Assembly (NCBI GenBank): GCA_015490695.1
Contig: WFXK01000097.1
Location: 1 to 16,566, forward strand
DNA: 16,566 bases
Origin: Bacteroidota bacterium
GTDB lineage: Bacteria > Bacteroidota > Bacteroidia > SpSt-205 > S141-50
Direction of reading: 5' to 3'
Position 1 is the stretch's first letter, and each line of letters opens with the position of its first letter. A program made the translations under genes and the position numbers. Of the stretch, positions 1 to 6,272 are shown in pieces. The notes beneath the pieces were generated by a model. The model searched no databases, was not told the DNA's origin, and saw nothing but the letters and a program-made list of their open reading frames with translations.

Positions 1-56
1 CCATTATAGTATGGTTTCTCCATAGTTTCTAAATATTCAATATAAAGCATTTATTG

Positions 57-64
57 TAGTTTTG
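57..64 (+). promoter_or_regulatory. -7 promoter box (TAGTTTTG) of the rhomboid gene
   Basis: TAGTTTTG matches the Bacteroidota -7 consensus TAnnTTTG exactly. It ends six bases before the ATG at 71, so the transcript probably starts at or next to that ATG. No good -33 TTG lies at the usual 19-20 base spacing; the region is only T-rich. The TTG at 62-64, which would give a protein three residues longer, is part of this box. Confidence 0.6.
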
Positions 65-70
65 CAAGCG

Positions 71-754
71 ATGCCTAAGCGACTTCCCCATGGCGTCCTT
101 AACATTTTAATCATTAATTGTTTAGTCTATGTTGTTTTACATTTGTATCCTGATTTACGTTTTTATTTCGTGTTGAATAAAAACAACTGGTTGGGCTGGC
201 GTGAAGCCCATTGGATTTCAGAAGTTAAAGCGATTCGTTATGTAAAAATCGTTGAAGAAGAATCTACCATTTACTACTACGATACAGGACCGCAAGATTT
301 TCGTTGGTATCAAATTTTTACTTACTTCTGGACTCACTTTAGTTTCTGGCACTTATTTTTTAATGGTATTGCATTGTTTTCTTTGGGTAGTTGGGTGGAA
401 AATGTTATGGGAACGTGGCAATTTATTGTTTTTTATTTGTATAGTGGTGTTTTAACAGGATTGCTAACTTCTACTCTGGATCCCAGTCCTATTGCAGTGA
501 TAGGGGCATCGGGAGCAGTTTCTGCTGTAGCTTTGGCTTTCGCCTATTACTTTCCTGAGGAATACCTTTATTTTTTCCCTATACCTATTCCTATTAAAGC
601 ATGGGTGCTATTAACCCTATATGCTGTATTTACTCTTATTATGGTGTTTTGGATGCCTGACGGCGGTGGCATCTCCCACTTCGGTCACCTCATGGGACTT
701 ACTTCAGGCGCCCTATGGCTCGGTATCTACCATATCAAAACAAAAATCCTATAA
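71..754 (+). CDS. Rhomboid-family intramembrane serine protease
   Basis: A 227-residue polytopic membrane protein that would cleave transmembrane substrates within the bilayer; its substrates are unknown. The rhomboid signatures are complete. The HxxxxH...N pattern lies in the second helix (H89, H94, N98), the catalytic serine is in GASG (S147), and the catalytic histidine is in the last conserved helix (H206 in SHFGHLMG). A charged soluble insert (about residues 38-78) between helix 1 and helix 2 replaces the usual short L1 region. I start at ATG 71 rather than the in-frame TTG 62, because that TTG is the end of a perfect -7 box. The gene stands alone, followed by a decayed region. The family is certain from the motifs; the physiological role is not inferable. 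Confidence 0.9.
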   Translation: MPKRLPHGVLNILIINCLVYVVLHLYPDLRFYFVLNKNNWLGWREAHWISEVKAIRYVKIVEEESTIYYYDTGPQDFRWYQIFTYFWTHFSFWHLFFNGIALFSLGSWVENVMGTWQFIVFYLYSGVLTGLLTSTLDPSPIAVIGASGAVSAVALAFAYYFPEEYLYFFPIPIPIKAWVLLTLYAVFTLIMVFWMPDGGGISHFGHLMGLTSGALWLGIYHIKTKIL

Positions 755-773
755 AATCATATCGAGGACGCTT

Positions 774-970
774 TTATCTACCCCCTACATTGACCGCTTT
801 AAGCAATGAACACTTAACAATCACAGAATCCTGTTTCTTGTCTATTACCTTTTCTAAGTCCTTCTTTAAACGCTTAAACTGAGAAAGACTTAAGTTTTGG
901 TAAACGCTTTACTTCAACATTCTACAAAACAACGTAATAATATAAGCCGTAACTATACATAAAATATCAT
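774..970 (-). pseudogene. cas2: Decayed cas2 (CRISPR adaptation nuclease-fold subunit)
   Basis: Read on the minus strand, ATG at 970 opens MIFYV, then a frame slip, then a single frame to a TAA at 776-774. That frame gives VTAYIITLFCRMLK, a stop at the TAA after CRMLK, then SVYQNLSLSQFKRLKKDL, EKVIDKKQDSVIV and a short tail. These pieces line up in order with Cas2: the beta-1 strand and AYDI, the K-FCR-L helix, the NSVYQGNLS...FKRLKK segment, and the terminal DSVIIY strand. About 65 nucleotides that should encode the YLxWVQN region are missing. The length (197 bp against roughly 270-290 for intact cas2), the internal stop and the frameshift mark it as non-functional. It lies immediately downstream of the cas1 remnant in the usual cas1-cas2 order. 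The assignment rests on motif recognition by eye. Confidence 0.72.
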
Positions 971-1114
971 CCTAACTTGACAGGATTGTAGAATTTATTT
1001 ATTGACGATAGTTTATTTTACCTTGGGATATAGGCTGCTTTACAGTAGTGCTTAGGCATTCCTACCAAGAGCGAATAAAGATTCGGTGTCTCGAATCAGA
1101 AGCCCAAGACACTC

Positions 1115-1385
1115 TTATAACAAAATGCTTTCCTCGTAATCGTCTGTAAAGATTAAGCGATCTACTAATACAGGTTTGAAAATATCGGCTAAGTCTAACG
1201 CCAAAGAAAAACGATAACACCCAGGTTCATGGACAAAACTTATTCCATCATGTCGGTGAGTTAAATAGCACTCTGAAATAATGGTCGTATATAAATAAAG
1301 TATTGCCAAAAGAGATTAAAACATTTACAGGGTTAGACGGTGGACTTGAAAAATCAGAACTTGGGCTTCCTTATTCACACCTGCA
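1115..1385 (-). pseudogene. cas1: Decayed cas1 (CRISPR integrase) fragment
   Basis: On the minus strand, 1346-1302 encodes SPPSNPVNVLISFGN, the conserved Cas1 segment 'RPPxNPVNALISFGN'. A frameshift in the T/A-rich bases near 1300 leads into a frame (about 1309-1115) with ILYLYTTIISECY, GISFVHEPG, then RFSLALDLADIFKPVLVDRL. That last block is the Cas1 core, containing the metal-binding His of the 'HEPG' motif and the downstream acidic 'LDLADIF' segment. The frame stops at 1115, well before a normal Cas1 C-terminus. A weak continuation (LLIRDTESL, then SLYPKVK among stops down to about 1020) may be the degraded tail. The N-terminal half is not recognisable between 1385 and 1498. The motif style resembles type I-B/III-like Cas1, but the subtype call is tentative. 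No CRISPR repeats or other cas genes are visible in the window. Confidence 0.78.
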
Positions 1386-1498
1386 ATGACGCAATGAAAG
1401 CAGCATAGTAAATAAATACGAACGTCTTATAAAACACACCAATTGTCTGGTAACTCTAAGTAATCTCTTTATGGTTAAAGACTCTCATCGTTAGTGAA

Positions 1499-1871
1499 AT
1501 GTCTTGTAAAATAGCATTTTTTACTCAAATAGACGCCAAACTATATCTTCGTAAAACTTACACTGCAGCTATCTTACAAAACACTAAGAGCACTTCCAAA
1601 AATTATATCCAAGAAACGATTACGGATAAAGGCGTAGCGGTTTATCCTTTTGGTTCCAGAGCCACAAGCAATGCTGCTCCTTTCTCTGATATAGATTTAG
1701 GTATCTTATTGGAAAACTCAGAACACTGCAACATCATCATTACATGTCTAAGGAAACGGAATAGAAAACTCCAATATCCCCTACAAAGTAGACGTAGTAA
1801 ATCTATTACACGTTTCTGAAGCGTTCAAAAGAAACGCTTTAAGAAATGGTACAATCGTATGGAGAAGTTAA
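1499..1871 (+). pseudogene. Frameshifted MNT-domain nucleotidyltransferase (MntA/HI0073-like)
   Basis: The first frame (1499 to about 1750) reads KLYLRKTYTAAIL, then VYPFGSRATSNAAPFSDIDL. This is the minimal-nucleotidyltransferase signature GS-x10-DxD, with the DID at 1688-1696. The C-terminal half continues in another frame from 1761: IENSNIPYKVDVVNLLHVSE, then AFKRNALRNGTIVW and TAA at 1869-1871. This matches the family tail 'LPYKVDIVDW..IS..F+..I'. At least one frameshift between about 1740 and 1761 therefore splits the gene. The uninterrupted first frame otherwise runs on as unrelated sequence to a stop at 1819. In the family, MNT proteins are antitoxin-like AMP-transferases paired with HEPN or HI0074-like partners, and exactly such a partner overlaps the 3' end here. 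The original start is unclear because no ATG sits at the expected KLYLR boundary. Confidence 0.75.
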
Positions 1872-2242
1872 AGAGAAAAATAGCACAAACGGAATGCGTG
1901 TTAAAAACCCTTGACGAGGTTCTTAACGAACCCTTTTCTATTATTGTAAGAGACACTACTATTCAGCGATTTGAATATACTTTTGAAGTCTTTTGAAAAA
2001 TGCTTAAGGAATATCTGAAAACCTGTGAAGGTGTTCTTTGTAACCCTCCCAACAAATGCTTTAGAGAAGTCCTAAGCGTAGGATGGTTGAACGAAGAGCA
2101 AACGATCACTTGCCTTGAAATGTATTATCAAAGAGAAGGTATTAAGATTCCTCGCTTGAAACGACGCACACTAAGGGAATAACGCACGCAACTCAACCAC
2201 AAATACCACAAAGACTACGAGCTGTACACCCAAATTCAGTGA
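1859..2242 (+). pseudogene. Broken HI0074-like (HepT-type) nucleotidyltransferase partner
   Basis: From ATG 1859 the frame reads MEKLKRKIAQTECVL, then IIVRDTTIQRFEYTFEVF, then TGA (1994-1996), KMLKEYL, and REVLSVGWLNEEQT. This is the HI0074/HepT pattern 'IVRDxxIQRFEYTxExxWKxLKxYL'. The TGA sits precisely where the invariant Trp codon (TGG) is expected, so it is a nonsense mutation; TGA is used as a normal stop by rplY in this window. A second in-frame stop, TAA at 2180-2182, precedes a final recognisable piece, HKYHKDYELYTQIQ, before TGA 2240-2242. The RNxxxH HEPN signature cannot be read in one frame; pieces occur around 2150-2175 in shifted frames. The ATG lies 13 bases inside the 3' end of the MNT gene, the coupled arrangement of intact MNT-HEPN operons. 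The pair is dead. Confidence 0.75.
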
Positions 2243-2314
2243 CATCAAAACCTTTGCAGTGCAGGTGCTAGTAGTGTAACGCTGAACGAATGGGAGGCAT
2301 ATCAAAAAACCATT

Positions 2315-2344
2315 TTGTTTTTCCAATAAAAACCCTTACCTTTG
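2315..2344 (+). promoter_or_regulatory. Promoter of the surface-protein gene (TTG-N19-TACCTTTG)
   Basis: A -33 TTG at 2315-2317 (within TTTTG), a 19-base spacer and TACCTTTG at 2337-2344 give an exact match to the Bacteroidota housekeeping promoter. Transcription should begin near 2350, leaving a leader of about 20 bases before ATG 2370. It is the best-matching promoter in the window. Confidence 0.75.
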
Positions 2345-2369
2345 TTATCTGGCAAAATAGTAGGGAGTG

Positions 2370-4106
2370 ATGAGATGGGTTGTATTTTTTTTTACGGTTA
2401 GTGTCGTATGCGCGCAAAACGTCGGCATAGGCACAGCAAACCCACATCCTACAGCACGATTAGAAATCGCTGACACAGCAAGAGGCTTCTTAATCCCCCG
2501 ATTAACCACTCAACAACGCAACGCTATTACAAACCCAGCCCACGCCTTGTTAATCTTTAACGTAGACAGCTTTTGCCTTGAAGCCTATGACACCTTAACC
2601 GCCCAATGGTATACCATCGCTTGTCCTTGTTATGGTAGAAACTGCCCTACACCTACATGTACTGTCACAATTTCAGGACCTACATTCGCTTGTACAGGCG
2701 ACACTTTGACCTATATCGCAAGCGGTTGTTCAAATGTTTCCTACCAATGGACGGTACCATCAGGTTGGATAATTGTCTCAGGACAAGGTACAAACACATT
2801 AAAGGTGAAACCCGATACAAGCGATGGACAAATAAAGGTTGCCCCATGTAATTCATGTGGGTGTGGAGACACAGCTATGCTATCCATAGTAAGCGATTCC
2901 TGTGGTACCTTTTGTATTGCTATCGGAGGAGTTAGCGACGACTACGGAAGTGTCTTAACACTAACTTCTGATGGTAACCTCGCCATTCTCGGTCTTACTA
3001 CCTCCTATGGACAAGGCAGTTATGACCACTATTTAGTTAAGATAAACAGACAAGGTAGCCTCATTTGGACCACTACCATAGGAACCTCTGCCTCGGAATA
3101 CTATTTTTCGGTAGCTTTTAACACTTTACTTGAATATAATGGCATCTTGTATGGAGGAGGAACAACCTACATAAGCGGACAGCGTTCTTTCTACTGGGCT
3201 GTTAATCTCTCTGACGGTTCACTGCTTTGGTCAAACAGAACCCAAGACCATTGTTGTTATCTTGTCGGTATCACAATCCCTTACGATACTTCAGGAATTA
3301 TTTTTAGTGGGCATAGCGATAATCTTCCTCAAGGAATGGGCAACATAGTGCTTAAATCAGACTGGAATGGGAATTTCGTATGGGGAAAAAGCTATACTCC
3401 TGATAACTCCTACTTTGATGAAATGGATACCATAGGGAGTTTAAAACGCTATGCCGCAGGAACTTGCAACCCAATGGGAATAGCCGTTTTAGATAGCCAA
3501 TTTAATGTAATATGGGCACGAAAAATCTATTCCAGTGGATGGATTCATGATTTGACTCACTACAAAACACAATTATTTGCTACAGGTTATACAGGATCTT
3601 CCATAGCGGTCCACTCCTCAGACGCTTATGGAAATTTTAATTGGACCAAAATTATATCCACAGCAGGGACATCAGGAGGCTATGGTATAGCTTATTGGCA
3701 CCCTGATAGGATTATTGTCGTCGGTTATACTACCAATGGTCCCTTGGGCGGTGAAGACGCCCTGCTTTTTATCCTTGACAAAAACGGAAATGTTCTAAAT
3801 GCTTATGCTATAGGAGGTGCTGGTAATGATAGATTCTACGACTTGGTAATCCATCAAAACCAAGCCTACCTTACGGGCGCAACAACCTCCTTCGGCAATG
3901 GAGGATGGGATGTTTGGATAGTCAGCATAGATTTAACAAATCCAACACTAAATTGTAATAGCGGATGTAACGTACAACCTTTTTCAGGTTATACTATTTC
4001 CTCTTCCACGACATGGACGAATATTAACTATTCTCTAAACGCCTTCTCAGGAATTACTGCCGTCGGTAACACAGCCTCAGGAGGAAACCTTCAAACCTGT
4101 CCGTAA
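2370..4106 (+). CDS. Secreted surface protein: tail-fibre-like head, PKD-like domain, seven-repeat propeller
   Basis: A 578-residue protein with a signal peptide (residues 1-15, predicted cleavage VCA|QN). Residues 17-85 are the Bacteroidota 'NVGIGTANP...RGFLIPRLTTQQRNAI...LLIFN' module, which resembles phage tail-fibre heads. A Cys-rich PKD/Ig-like domain follows (about 98-178). Then come seven divergent repeats of the type 'G-TTS-G-D-YLVKIN-GSLIW' (starting near 208, 262, 312, 362, 404, 450 and 501), which would suit a beta-propeller. The C-terminus (526-578) ends 'GGNLQTCP' and shows no recognisable T9SS sorting domain. No enzymatic motif is present, so an adhesive or structural role at the cell surface is the best inference. 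ATG 2370 is preferred over the adjoining GTG 2367; the two differ by one residue. The gene has its own strong promoter and no co-directional close neighbour. Confidence 0.75.
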   Translation: MRWVVFFFTVSVVCAQNVGIGTANPHPTARLEIADTARGFLIPRLTTQQRNAITNPAHALLIFNVDSFCLEAYDTLTAQWYTIACPCYGRNCPTPTCTVTISGPTFACTGDTLTYIASGCSNVSYQWTVPSGWIIVSGQGTNTLKVKPDTSDGQIKVAPCNSCGCGDTAMLSIVSDSCGTFCIAIGGVSDDYGSVLTLTSDGNLAILGLTTSYGQGSYDHYLVKINRQGSLIWTTTIGTSASEYYFSVAFNTLLEYNGILYGGGTTYISGQRSFYWAVNLSDGSLLWSNRTQDHCCYLVGITIPYDTSGIIFSGHSDNLPQGMGNIVLKSDWNGNFVWGKSYTPDNSYFDEMDTIGSLKRYAAGTCNPMGIAVLDSQFNVIWARKIYSSGWIHDLTHYKTQLFATGYTGSSIAVHSSDAYGNFNWTKIISTAGTSGGYGIAYWHPDRIIVVGYTTNGPLGGEDALLFILDKNGNVLNAYAIGGAGNDRFYDLVIHQNQAYLTGATTSFGNGGWDVWIVSIDLTNPTLNCNSGCNVQPFSGYTISSSTTWTNINYSLNAFSGITAVGNTASGGNLQTCP

Positions 4107-4275
4107 AGATCAAGGTAAGAAGTGTACTAAACAAGAAGCGTTTTAAAGCAGCACTACAGATAGGTTTGCTTTTTAGGGAAATAAACACTCATAGCGCATA
4201 ACAAAACTAAAATCATTATGCTTAAGCACTAAGTTTTTTGTGCTGATGATAGGGTTACTTTCATGGGCAAATGGC

Positions 4276-4283
4276 TATTTTTG
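4276..4283 (+). promoter_or_regulatory. -7 promoter box (TATTTTTG) of the lipoprotein gene
   Basis: TATTTTTG matches TAnnTTTG and ends 11 bases before ATG 4295. The -33 position has only TTA (4255-4257, 18-base spacer), so the promoter is probable but imperfect. Confidence 0.5.
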
Positions 4284-4294
4284 CAAGGTAGTCT

Positions 4295-4906
4295 ATGAGA
4301 CGTTTTGCTTTTCTTTTCAGTCTTCTTTTTTTATGGCGCTGTACTTCAGAGCCCTCTTCGCAAGCGCCTGAAAAAGCAAGCGTAGTAGAAGTACAAAAAG
4401 AAGTTTCTATAGACCAACTGCGTTCTATAACGCTACCCTATGCTATTAATCCCTTCCAACAACTTCCTAAAGAATGCTTTCAAATAACTCAAAAGGAGCT
4501 CTTCAAAGGAAAAGTCATTACTGTTATCGACCCTGGAAGTTTAACAGAAAACGCTATTAAAAGCGATTTATTATTTGAAACAGCAGAACTATTTCTATGT
4601 CAATCCTTTCCAATGCCTGGGAAGAAAAAAGCCGTCATTTTAAGAACCCAAGACCAAGCCTTAGCCCGTAAAGGCGATACTTATTTACTTATATTAGACG
4701 AAAAAGAACGCCCCTTAAGCGCTATTGCGTTAAGCTATATTATTGAAACTCCTACCTCTCGTCAACAACTAAGTGCTACTTTAACCCCTGATTTCAAAAT
4801 CCGTATTCGGGAAAAGACTCAATTTTACGAAGACTCAACGCCTAATGTAGTTTACTATACTTATAAGATTGATACTTTGACAGGAGAAATCCTTCCTACT
4901 CGCTAA
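4295..4906 (+). CDS. Probable lipoprotein of unknown function
   Basis: A 203-residue protein opening with a basic-hydrophobic signal (RRFAFLFSLLFLW) and a cysteine at position 16 followed by TSEPSSQ, a low-complexity linker typical of lipoproteins. The lipobox L-W-R-C is poor: arginine at -1 is unusual, so lipidation is likely but not certain. The mature part mixes beta-prone and charged segments, with a soluble appearance. It contains a 'TYLLILDEKERPLSAIALSY' stretch and ends 'YYTYKIDTLTGEILPTR', suggestive of a beta-rich fold. I recognise no family. It has its own -7 box. Its stop codon is four bases from the stop of the convergent E2 gene, with no hairpin terminator between them. Confidence 0.65.
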   Translation: MRRFAFLFSLLFLWRCTSEPSSQAPEKASVVEVQKEVSIDQLRSITLPYAINPFQQLPKECFQITQKELFKGKVITVIDPGSLTENAIKSDLLFETAELFLCQSFPMPGKKKAVILRTQDQALARKGDTYLLILDEKERPLSAIALSYIIETPTSRQQLSATLTPDFKIRIREKTQFYEDSTPNVVYYTYKIDTLTGEILPTR

Positions 4907-4910
4907 GTAT

Positions 4911-6128
4911 TTATAAAAGCATTCTCATAGGTTCTTCTAATAGGCTTTTTAGGGTTTGGAGGAATTTTGCACCTTCGGCACCGTCTACTACTCTATGGTC
5001 ACAAGATAAGGTTACACGCATTTGTTTTGCTACTTTAATATTTCCTTCTTCTACAATTACGGCATCTCTAATTTTTCCTACGGCTAAAATACAGACATTA
5101 GGCGGATTGATAATAGCGGTAAAGGATTCTATACCGAACATGCCAAGGTTGGACACAGTAAAGGTAGCGCCTTCATAATCTTGGGGCTGTAGTCCTTTAT
5201 TACGTGCTTTTTCCGCTAAGGTTTGACTTTCTTTTGCGATTTCTTCCAAGCCTTTTTTATCTGCATTGCGGATTACAGGAACCACTAAGCCATCTTCTAA
5301 AGCAACAGCAACACCGATATGGACATCGTGATAAATACGGATTTTATCTTCTAACCAAGAGGCATTGATGATAGGATGTTTTTTTAATGCAATAGCGCAG
5401 GCTTTTACAATGATGTCGTTAAAGGAGATTTTCACAGAAGCGATTTGATTGAGTTGTTCTCTGAATGCAACCGCTTTATCCATGCGAATGTCTATGGTGA
5501 GGTAGTAATGAGGAGCAGTGAATTTGCTTTGAGCCAAGCGTTTAGCGATGGTTTTTCGCATTTGCGTAATAGGGATGTCTTGATAGTTTACTGCAGCAAC
5601 AGCAACCTCTTTTTCCATTGCAGCCACATAGGCTTCTATATCTCTTTTGATGATTCTACCGCCTGGACCGCTACCTTTTACCGCTTCTAAGGGGATGCCT
5701 TTTTCTTTTGCTAAGCGCCGAGCCAATGGAGAAGCCTTAATGCGTCTATCTTCTTCTGGGATAACTTCCTCAGTTACAGTAACTTGTGTTGGGGTTTCTT
5801 TTTGCTCAACGGCTACTTCTGTAGGTTGTTCAGCAGTCTGTTTATCGGTTTTCTCTGAGGTTTGCGTTAGCAATGCAGAAATATCTTCTCCTTCTTCGCC
5901 GATGATGGCGATCATAGCGCCAACGGGAACAGGTTCACCCTCTTTTACAGCGATATGAAGCAGCACGCCATCAAAATAAGATTCTAATTCTAAGGTTGCT
6001 TTGTCGGTTTCTACTTCGGCAATGATTTCTCCTGCGCTAACTTTATCGCCTACTTTTTTATGCCAAGCGACAATGCGTCCCTCTTCCATGGTGTCGCTTA
6101 ACTTAGGCATTTGTATCACCTCCGCCAT
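4911..6128 (-). CDS. pdhC: Dihydrolipoamide acyltransferase, E2 of pyruvate (2-oxoacid) dehydrogenase complex
   Basis: A 405-residue E2 core enzyme that transfers the acyl group from lipoamide to CoA in the cytoplasm. The domains follow the standard order: one lipoyl domain (residues 1-80, lipoyl lysine K43 in ETDKA), a Thr/Glu/Gln-rich linker (about 84-125), a peripheral-subunit-binding domain (about 130-168, ASPLARRLAKEKG...GSGPGGRIIKRDI), and the acyltransferase domain (about 183-405) with catalytic HRVVDG (H378, D382). Pyruvate is the likeliest substrate because the lipoyl domain begins with the PDH-type 'MPKLSDTMEEG', but a branched-chain complex is not excluded. I start at ATG 6128; the upstream in-frame TTG (6137) is the end of a -7 box, and the ATG puts the lipoyl lysine at the usual position 43. 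No E1 or E3 gene is adjacent. Confidence 0.92.
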   Translation of the reverse strand: MAEVIQMPKLSDTMEEGRIVAWHKKVGDKVSAGEIIAEVETDKATLELESYFDGVLLHIAVKEGEPVPVGAMIAIIGEEGEDISALLTQTSEKTDKQTAEQPTEVAVEQKETPTQVTVTEEVIPEEDRRIKASPLARRLAKEKGIPLEAVKGSGPGGRIIKRDIEAYVAAMEKEVAVAAVNYQDIPITQMRKTIAKRLAQSKFTAPHYYLTIDIRMDKAVAFREQLNQIASVKISFNDIIVKACAIALKKHPIINASWLEDKIRIYHDVHIGVAVALEDGLVVPVIRNADKKGLEEIAKESQTLAEKARNKGLQPQDYEGATFTVSNLGMFGIESFTAIINPPNVCILAVGKIRDAVIVEEGNIKVAKQMRVTLSCDHRVVDGAEGAKFLQTLKSLLEEPMRMLL

Positions 6129-6134
6129 AGCAGG

Positions 6135-6165
6135 CAAAGAAAAAAAGAAATTTGCATCTAAAAAA
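6135..6165 (-). promoter_or_regulatory. Promoter of the E2 gene (TTTT-N19-TTTCTTTG)
   Basis: On the minus strand, TTTCTTTG (6142-6135) differs from TAnnTTTG at one position and lies six bases ahead of ATG 6128. TTTT at 6165-6162 sits at 19-base spacing in place of TTTG. The variant TTTCTTTG also precedes the O-antigen-ligase-like gene. The promoter overlaps the divergent tRNA-Gln promoter. Confidence 0.5.
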
Positions 6166-6182
6166 CTTTTCTTCTATCTTTG
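6151..6182 (+). promoter_or_regulatory. Promoter of tRNA-Gln / prs (TTTG-N20-TATCTTTG)
   Basis: TTTG at 6151-6154 and TATCTTTG at 6175-6182 are separated by 20 bases, a near-perfect Bacteroidota promoter. The tRNA 5' end is nine bases after the box, so the primary transcript would begin within a few bases of the mature tRNA. Confidence 0.7.
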
Positions 6183-6191
6183 CAGTGCCGT

Positions 6192-6262
6192 TGCCCGGTA
6201 GTCTAATGGCAGGACAGGGGACTTTGGATCCCTTGGTGGAGGTTCGAATCCTCCCCGGGCAG
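6192..6262 (+). tRNA. tRNA-Gln (anticodon UUG)
   Basis: The cloverleaf folds fully. The acceptor stem is TGCCCGG (6192-6198) with CCGGGCA (6255-6261) and discriminator G6262. The D stem is 6201-6204 with 6212-6215. The anticodon stem is 6217-6221 with 6229-6233, loop CTTTGGA, anticodon TTG at 6224-6226. The T arm is GGAGG-TTCGAAT-CCTCC (6238-6254). The U1-A72 first pair is a known feature of bacterial tRNA-Gln. CCA is not encoded (CAA follows the discriminator). prs begins ten bases after the tRNA, so the two are probably co-transcribed and separated by tRNA processing. Confidence 0.95.
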
Positions 6263-6272
6263 CAAAAAAGCC

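Noticed and set aside
1030..1112. Minus-strand pieces such as LLIRDTESL and SLYPKVK as the Cas1 C-terminal domain
   Set aside because: Similarity is too short and interrupted by stops to define coordinates, so the cas1 feature stops at 1115 and this is only mentioned there.
1388..1408. Direct repetition GCAATGA-CGCAATGAAAG as a possible leftover CRISPR repeat near the cas1 relic
   Set aside because: Only a short, single local duplication; no second copy of a 25-40 base repeat with spacers was seen anywhere in the window.
1994..1996. Recoding of TGA as tryptophan or selenocysteine
   Set aside because: The gene has a second in-frame stop and a frameshifted partner, and TGA acts as an ordinary stop in rplY and the deacetylase gene.
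4225..4244. Hairpin AGCAC-N10-GTGCT upstream of the lipoprotein gene
   Set aside because: A five-base stem with a ten-base loop and a T run inside the loop; too weak for a terminator or riboswitch.
4107..4275. Possible sorting-domain relic or small gene after the surface-protein gene
   Set aside because: No frame with coding character or T9SS-like motif was found in this short gap.
5445..5958. Long plus-strand frames antisense to the E2 gene
   Set aside because: They show no recognisable domains and are shadows of a well-supported gene on the other strand.
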